DNA of 64,000 bases from assembly GCA_902806595.1 (NCBI GenBank), contig CADCXC010000011.1:1054001-1118000 (forward strand). Reading direction: 5' to 3'. The notes beneath the pieces are model-generated. The model did not search any database. It was not told the origin of the DNA and saw only the letters and a program-made list of their open reading frames with translations. Positions 57,239-64,000 of this stretch are shown piece after piece. A program made the translations under genes and the position numbers. The stretch comes from Pyrenopolyporus hunteri. Its lineage: Eukaryota; Ascomycota; Sordariomycetes; Xylariales; Hypoxylaceae. How positions within the stretch are numbered: position 1 is the stretch's first letter; every line of letters begins with the position of its first letter.

Positions 57239-58130
57239 ATGTCACATTTTCGCTTCTCGTCCCAAAACCTTCCCACCGGGACCTATCCCTCGCAACTTAG
57301 GCGCAATGTGCAATATCTTATCCTGCCCAAGCGGGCCCTTATCCTTGCTTGGGGTCCCGCGGCAGTGTCTTCCGCCCGGAACACCAAGGAGCCCTGGACT
57401 GCGGAGCCGCAAATCACTGTCACTGCCCCTGATTCTGGTCTCCCTGATCCATAAAGCTATATCATTGTGTATATACTCGCATGGTATGTCGGGAATTTTT
57501 TCCCCCAAGTAACTACCGGTTTAGGCAGGGCTTTCGCCCCGAACTCCCTTGCGTACTCGATCATCCGCGCTGCTCTGCCCAGCTCCCTGGAGGTGGGCGT
57601 TACCAACAATGACCTCCCCTACCCGCGTCCTTCGAATTAACCCTCCCATGATGCTCCACGGCCTTGCTATTTTGGGGGCGACGAGATTGAGTTTGATGCT
57701 GATTAACCTCTTGTTCAAAGGCACAGCGAGTGAAAGGATCCGCTTTCGCGGCTCGTAATTGTTGGACCGGCTTGCCCCAAGGTGCCCAGCGCGACGATCC
57801 GTCAACTATATCGGTCCATCTACGGCGCTATCGAGCCCGCCGTCGTGGGTTTGACAATCTAAATTATGGATGCTCTGTAAGGCACGATCAACTCCACCGC
57901 CTTGATGCCTGACTCGCGCAATCCGAAGTCTACATATGGAGACGCTGTGGTCCTTTAGAAATTTCGAACGTCCGATCGCAATCCATGGTCGTGGGTCAGC
58001 CCGACAGTATGGCTTGGAACAATCGGTCAGCGGTGGTCGGACATAAATCTTTTTGCGAAGCTTGACAAGGTTGAGGAGCTTGGCATTGGCATTGACGATG
58101 GTGACAAGAAGCGGTAAGTTTACGACCGAG
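57239..58130 (+). pseudogene. Possible decayed gene, unknown family
   Basis: Several open segments with coding-like composition follow one another on the plus strand. At about 57262 one frame reads SRPKTFPPGPIPRNLG. At about 57507-57635 another reads GRAFAPNSLAYSIIRAAL. At about 57890-58130 a third reads PWSWVSPTVWLGTIGQRW and ends at a GTAAG-like donor. These are separated by stops, including a TAG at about 57957. The first string resembles a P450 proline hinge, but the rest does not follow the P450 pattern, so no family is assigned. Frame changes could be introns or decay. Confidence 0.25.
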
Positions 58131-60320
58131 GTTCTGATGCTTACCTATTAACAAAGATTTGCTTAAGCATGTATGTATACCTATATAACTGCCGCGGCTA
58201 TTGTATGCAGGGTTGCTACCTACTATGGGTAGGGCACCCAATACGCGTTTCGCAAAGCTCCAGGTCCCTTCAAGCCATAGCAATTCATCAGCTCTTCATC
58301 AGCGACTACCGCGCCGCACCCAGCTCAGGGTTATAGTATATTATGGGAATGCCGATGTAAATCCGGGGGAGGGACTAGACTTAAAAGACACGGCGGAAGC
58401 CAATCAACTGGTAGGAAACTAACTCCGCTGCGTGTCGGGGCTTAGCATGAGAAGATCAATGGGGAGTCGGACCTGAGTGAGAAGCACACGCGCGCCGCCT
58501 GTGCCACGCTAGAACTAATCCGCTACTTTTGCTATCAAAGCCTATCAGTTCTGTACTACGTTCTTGCTTCTTTCGTCTTCCCTCCCTAATAGAGAACCAA
58601 CACACCGACCAAGCCACGTTATGTATCTCAAGCCCAAGTCGCTGAATCCTGCGCGGGATGTTAGGGGCAGTCTCCCGGCTGCGTATCCTGCCGTATAACC
58701 TGCAGGTCTGCTCCAGGAAGCTTCGTGGGCTTTCATTGGCCTTCTCCTATTTAAGCTTCTCACCGGAACCCTCAAATGCCACATGCTCAATCTCCAAGGT
58801 TGGGGGTTCATGGGGGTCACGATGTATGCAAAACGATGGGTAGAAACCAATAACGCCGAAGGAAATGTTTATACCTTCCCTTTCCGGAAAAAGTAACAGC
58901 CACGAACCGGCTGCTTCCTACACCGGGAGACTATACTATGGTACTATAGTCTTGAACCAGGGGACTGGTGATTTGATTAATTGGTAAAAGTCACGTTGTA
59001 GTAATGCCACATGGGTTCGTGCCATCGGAGTTACCCTCCGCCAGAGTCCCTGCATACGCCTTTTGTGTAATATGTTTGTTTCATTATTTTCTTTTTACAC
59101 GGGAAGGATTCGTAGGTACGAACGAAATCCTATTTATTACTGTCAATTATAATAGTCCGTGGCCGCTTGGCATCCGTTATTATTTCCAAAGTCCTTGCAC
59201 GTTTCCGAACCATTGGCTGTTCTTGAGCTAGTTGAGTACTATAGGATCTTCAGACTTATAATTTACCGCTCCGCAATATGTACTAAAGTTCCGTACCACC
59301 AAGGCAAAGCCCAAGTCCGCGGGTTCGAGTCCTTTACAGAGACAACGCAAGTTTGGTAATATACCCCACGTAAGGTACCACCTCCACTACACGGCTGCAT
59401 ATCCTCGAGGAACGAATCCGTAGGATGCTAACCCCAACAAGGGACTCCGACTTATCCTCATTGCTTGACTGAACTTGAGCCAAAGATATACATAGTAAGC
59501 TATCCTAGAGATAAAATATTATTATATTATTTATTTCAATTTGTCTCAGAAGTACACGATTCAGCCACACTTGATATCAAGTGTCGAGTTTGTCAAATGC
59601 TTAAACTGGAGGAGTTTCATGCCCACGTGGGAATGGGACTACTCCATCTATCCGCGTAATTAGTATTAGCAACGGATATTAGCTACCTTCCCATTATAAA
59701 CGCCCGTCACACCGGTAAATTAGCAGTCGCCACAAAGCTGGCACGGGTAGTTTAAAATCCAAGCCCGTCTGGCCGGGTTCGTCGTATTATCCGCACGTGC
59801 CAATTGAAGGTTTCAGAGTAAAAATACATAGTGGAAGGTCATAGTGGTGATATAGCAGAGGAAAATAATATATCGTCTGAGGTGGTATGTGATCTTGTAC
59901 CTGAAGGTGCCGTCTTATTGAGTGATTGGGTTGATGTTCCCCATTATTGACGATCGCTACATAGGGAAGAAATTGAGTCTATGATATCCACCTTATGCCT
60001 CCACCCGACATCAGCGGACTCAGCCAAGTCCATGGCCTCGGGTCGATGAGCCTCGATGTGTTCTATTAACTAAGCATTTGTAAATTGGTCTGCCGGCGAG
60101 CGTCCCAACAACCTTCTAGAAAGTCGGCGACTTCTTGGAATTAGTTTAGTTGGGAACTAAAAGCAAAAAATGACCGAACCTAACTAAAGGTCGCTAGACA
60201 CCCTAGGTCCTCCCTTACAGACAGAGGCCGGGAAAGATACCAACCAATGCCCAAGTCTCTGGTGCGGCTCGAAAGTCGGAGAGTTTTGCGAACTTCGCAT
60301 ATCAAGAAGTTACCGCTCCC

Positions 60321-60851
60321 TTGCATTCGGCAACTCCCCGCAATTTCAAGGTTGAACAGAGCACCAGCACCGCCCAGCGCAGGATACAGGTACTGTTCAT
60401 CTCTAAAGCATGGTTTTGCGGTAGGACGACATTGTTACCAACCATGGGGAACCGAGTGCTCGAAAGAGCGGCGTTTTCATGCGAGGAGATCTCGTTTGGG
60501 AATGGCGTCGTAAAGGTGATCCACCCATTCTGCTATGAAGGGAGTTTCCAGGGATTGTCGAGAAAAAGATGGGGTGATTGGTGCATTCAGCTGCCATGCC
60601 TCGCGAAACAACAGAATTTCGGTGAAATTCCATCCATGGCGTGTTCAGATAGAGGTCCGAACGCTTCGAATTTCCTTCTAGAAGGAAGGGGGGGGCCTAT
60701 ATGTGCGATGAAAGCAAAACCCGGGAATTCAGTTCGGCTAGGTTTAGGCGACTCAAGCAGCTCCCCTAGCAAAGAGTCATGGCGACGGCGCTGCGTTCAA
60801 ATTTGGAAACACGAACGAGTCGAGAAATTGGCCGGGGGGCTTGCCAGTTGA
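60321..60851 (+). other. 176-codon open frame of unknown status
   Basis: This is the longest frame in the gene desert. It reads as a mixed, moderately basic protein with no signal peptide, membrane span or known motif. An overlapping 88-codon frame lies at 60247-60513. It may be a remnant or chance; codon pattern and flanking splice signals do not decide. I do not claim a product. Confidence 0.2.
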
Positions 60852-61079
60852 CGGAGCCCTTGTCGCCGGATGGGTTACCCGTCCCGCGGGAACGCTAGAC
60901 CGTCTGAGAGAGCCTGTTGGTGTCGCTTCTCGTCAATCACTCCAAGCCGAAGATGGTATGCTATCCCAAATCGTCCCAGCACAGATGTGTATGGGTTAGG
61001 ATTGCTGATAGGAACGGCCGTGCGTGAGACGGGGGGCCGGTGTTCACGCCGTTTTTGTTTTTCTGGAACCTGCTATTTT

Positions 61080-61135
61080 ATTATAAAAAATATATTTTTT
61101 ATTTTATTTTATTCTATTCTATTCTTTTCTTCGAA
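61080..61135. repeat. AT-rich low-complexity tract (ATTTT/ATTCT units)
   Basis: ATTTT units grade into ATTCT units over about 55 bp. Similar AT-rich tracts occur at 57060-57140 and 61615-61695. Confidence 0.7.
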
Positions 61136-62049
61136 TGACATGGGCTGCAGTTCGTCGGTGACGGACCCCATGTCCCATGCTCTTCGCTGCATATCTGCAT
61201 ATCACTATGGCAGCGTAGCCAGGATAGCTACCTTGTCGTCAGGTCAGTGACGGGAGCATCCCCAGGTATTCCTTGCTTGAGTTTACCTGTACGCATAACA
61301 GCAACCTCGTGTAAGATTCTCCTTTTTTCATCAAGTAAATGTTCACGAGAAGAATGAAATAGGCTATACGTCACAAGTACATTTTTAGGGACAAGAGGTG
61401 GATAAGGAAGTAAGTATACAGTTATGTTAGGTGTGTATGTAGATACTGTTCTATGAGGCAGAGAAATGGCATACGCTTGAGAAGACTTTTAGTTTCCTGT
61501 AGTCCGAAGGAGAATAATTATCGTGTGACATGTCATCGGGCCTCCCGTCCGACGATAACCAAATGAAGTAACGTTGTCTCTAGTATTATTACCCATCGGA
61601 CAAATGAATACACAAATAAATACTAAAACAAATATGTAGTAATACTAATAAAAATATTAGAACATTAAAATATTAAAATAAAATAAAATAGGACGATAGG
61701 AGGCGTTAGAGGTGGGAACGCTACTCAGGTGCGGGAAATGGGATCTCCACATTCCCAGGTCTAAACGTATGCGAACTCTGGTTCGGAGGCTCCCAAGAAT
61801 CTTCACCGGTCAAGAAGATCTGGTACCGGAAACGATCACGGGATCTGCGACGGGTACCTGTGTACAAGTAGTTCCGAGGTCCAATGCTGTCAAATGACGC
61901 GGCGGGGCAGGGCCGATAAGCATTGTTATCGTCAATGCGTTATGTCATTTCGGCCAACGAGAAATTCCTAACAATCATGCTCTTTCCCAGAGAATTTCGT
62001 GGTTGGTGGGGTTACTTACCTATTCGAAGTAAGCACATCCCGAGCCAAG

Positions 62050-62120
62050 TACCTAGGTACCTAAGCAGCTTAAGGTACATGTACCACGGTAATCACTTTG
62101 GTAGGTACCTAGGTACCTAG
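62050..62120. repeat. Pair of (CCTAGGTA)n repeats
   Basis: ACCTAGGTACCTA at 62050-62063 and GTAGGTACCTAGGTACCTAG at 62101-62120 belong to the dispersed CCTAGG family. GGTACC and CCTAGG palindromes alternate here. Confidence 0.75.
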
Positions 62121-62886
62121 TATAGGTATTCAATACGACACGGGTCTTATGTAATTTCAATGCTATTATTTTTCTTGCCTGTCATGTCCCAATACAATTG
62201 AAGTACCTGACCTAGCCCGAGCGAGTACGCTATGCCCTAAATAATTAGGTACCTAGTTGGTTGGCCGCGGACAACTGGAAGGTCACAAGCCTGGGGAATA
62301 TTTCGTCATTTTTGTTTCTCTTACCCCTTTCCCGGTAGCAATCGCTTAGTGGCTGACATCATTCAATCACATGTGTTTATGTATTGTACGTAATCAAACC
62401 TGGATTCGGCAATGCGTTGATGTACTCACGAATGTATACCATACAATGTAAACACGCCATTGGCTTCCGTAAGACCGTCTGAGGCATACTAAGGTAAACT
62501 ATGTTACTTTGAATGAGATCGCAAGTTGCCAGATTTCAGGAAAAGAGAAAACATGTGTTACTGAGTAACAATAGGTACATATGCAGTCATTCGGCGATTA
62601 GCTAAGATGGTACTACGGTAGATCGCTCAGACTTAACGCGCCTCAACCGGTAGCGCCGCTAGGCGACGTCATGGGCTCGAGACAATGTCCTTCACGCTCG
62701 GATCGAGCCTCAATCGTCAAGCCACAACTTATCAAATACTCATTTCCAAAAGAGGAACCTACCTAAAACGGATGAGGCTGGCGCTATACAATCCCAGGCC
62801 GACAGTTGCAAAAGTCTTTGATATTGGGATATAGGTAGCTTTCGATCGATTCAACTGTGCAGCGTGACCGCTCTCCAGAGTCCAGC

Positions 62887-63387
62887 ATGACAGCCCCTAG
62901 CAAAGAAGAAAACAAAGGGGAGCAGCCCAAGAAGCCAACGACCAAGGAAAAGCTCCTAGAAGAGATCACAACACGCATTGAAGAGTCAAAGCGGCTACAG
63001 GAGGAGTCTGTGCAACTTCACAAGCAAGCCGACGAAGCAGAAGATCCCGGTGTTGCTGAGGACCTGAAGTTCCGCGCCCACCAACTCGACAAGAAAGCTG
63101 CAACGCTTCTGAAGACCGCGAGGCGTCTCGAAACTGGCTGGATGCAGGGCGGCGCCGCCGGAGCCGGAATAGGGGCTGGCATAGCCGGTGGCCTCGGTAT
63201 GACCGTCGGGTCCCTGGTCAGTGGACTGGTCGCTATTCCCACCACCGGTTTAGGCATCCTTATCGGTGCGGGGACGGGCCTGGTTCACGGCCCTTGGGTT
63301 AAGTTTACCGAAGCATTCAGTAAGGATGAGGTGGATGAGATTGATCAGGAGGCCGAGGAAGAGGCTCGACGGATTAGTGAGGCATAA
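62887..63387 (+). CDS. Glycine-zipper protein, unknown function
   Basis: One exon encodes 166 residues from the ATG at 62887 (MTAPSKEENKGEQ). Residues 15-85 are highly charged and helical, with a heptad-like pattern (LLEEITTRIEESKRLQEE...). Residues about 90-140 are a glycine-rich hydrophobic region of GxxxG repeats (GAAGAGIGAGIAGG, GLGILIGAGTGLVHG), the hallmark of glycine zippers that insert into or associate with membranes. The tail is acidic (DEVDEIDQEAEEEARR). No catalytic residues are evident. Similar small proteins are frequent in moulds and uncharacterised; membrane association is inferred. The open frame continues upstream without an ATG, so a short 5' exon cannot be excluded. Confidence 0.78.
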   Translation: MTAPSKEENKGEQPKKPTTKEKLLEEITTRIEESKRLQEESVQLHKQADEAEDPGVAEDLKFRAHQLDKKAATLLKTARRLETGWMQGGAAGAGIGAGIAGGLGMTVGSLVSGLVAIPTTGLGILIGAGTGLVHGPWVKFTEAFSKDEVDEIDQEAEEEARRISEA

Positions 63388-64000
63388 GATAGGTACATTC
63401 TCTATAAGTTCTTGTAACTGGGACTGGGTTTAGCAAAGATCGTATAAAGCGTGTGCGTCTGAGTTCGGCATGGATTATGAGATATTCAACCATCTTGATA
63501 GTGTCTTAGCAGTGTGTTAGTTATATTTACTTCCACGTTGTAAAACCCCCTAGCTTATAAGCTCTCTCATTTTAGTTTTTCTAACTCGTACTTCACATAG
63601 TATCATTGATAATTCAAACTAAATACCAACCCCCTCTACGACATCATCTATACCTAATAAAAAATTTTCTCAACCCAATGTTAAGTAGAGAATTTCATCA
63701 ATTTCCCTTAATAGTATCGGATAGATCGTTTTGACTCCCAGGAAAGTTCGGGACTACTTAGGACTAAGGAGCGCGTATTTTCGTCATCTATGCGAGTGTC
63801 GCCCAGGAATACACCCTACACCCTCGGTTAGCACGCTAGTTCAGTGTAACCACTTCCGATAAATCAGTGTTTAATATGTCAATCGCGAATCGAAGACTTC
63901 AATAGAACTCGCCATCGAAAATATAAAGGGCTACGAGGATTATGTAGTTTGAAACTTCGGCCATATCTACTGTTCCTTGCAATACTACCGGAATATATTT
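63388..64000. other. Terminal spacer of the window
   Basis: No coding signal is seen in the last 613 bases. A neighbouring gene may begin beyond the window edge. Confidence 0.5.

Larger units (their letters stand above)
55735..62886. other. Gene desert of about 7 kb
   Basis: No intact gene is recognised. AT-rich low-complexity tracts lie at 57060-57140, 61080-61135 and 61615-61695. CCTAGG repeats lie at 62050-62063 and 62101-62120. Two stretches retain longer open frames and are listed separately as possible remnants. The region may be a decayed accessory block. Confidence 0.5.

Noticed and set aside
59224..59340. A tRNA-like stretch with a B-box (GGGTTCGAGTCC) and an ACTTATAAT loop
   Set aside because: The acceptor, D and anticodon stems do not pair; at most it is a degenerate or chance B-box.
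1..64000. CRISPR arrays, bacterial operons or telomeric TTAGGG arrays
   Set aside because: The tandem repeats are contiguous microsatellites without spacers, genes have spliceosomal introns, and no TTAGGG array is visible despite the stn1 gene.

Overview
The window is nuclear DNA from a filamentous ascomycete (Pezizomycotina, most likely a Sordariomycete). The evidence is short introns (about 50-180 nt) with GTRNGT donors, CTAAC/CTGAC-type branch sites and YAG acceptors; gene families typical of moulds (GH81 glucanase, AmdS-type amidase, two P450s, Dal5-type permease, DUF7029 secreted protein); long intergenic spacers; and an intron-bearing tRNA-Tyr. The exact species cannot be told from the sequence. 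All gene models below were built by hand: splice sites were accepted only where reading frame, splice signals and protein-family continuity agreed.

Layout, left to right: stn1 (telomere capping, +), GH81 endo-1,3-beta-glucanase (+), a vacuolar Ca2+/H+ exchanger (+), two-domain glyoxalase I (+), a 12-TM MFS transporter (-), a Dal5/allantoate-permease-like transporter (-) divergent from an AmdS-type amidase (+) across a promoter rich in GATA sites, tRNA-Tyr (+), a repeat-rich gene-poor stretch (19.6-23.3 kb), a small secreted cysteine-containing protein (+), another gene-poor stretch (24-28.2 kb), a pisatin-demethylase-like P450 (+), a 1229-residue coiled-coil protein (-), a 755-residue Myb/SANT-like protein (-), a PP2A activator PTPA/Rrd (+), a small Ala/Pro-rich protein with a 13-nt first coding exon (-), a histidine phosphatase (+), a DUF7029/DUF7223-type secreted protein (+), a block of nested terminal-inverted-repeat elements and satellite arrays (49.3-51.0 kb), a CHY zinc-finger protein (+), a second P450 (+), a gene desert of about 7 kb with decayed coding remnants, and a glycine-zipper protein (+).

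Most genes are housekeeping or independent metabolic genes, not one cluster. The clearest functional unit is the divergent amidase/permease pair, which looks like a nitrogen-scavenging module under AreA-type GATA control. The two P450s lie about 25 kb apart and have no synthase-type backbone gene near them. The window also carries a dispersed family of CCTAGG-centred TACC/GGTA repeats found almost only in spacers and introns, plus several MITE-like inverted repeats. These are the main structures the gene annotation does not explain.
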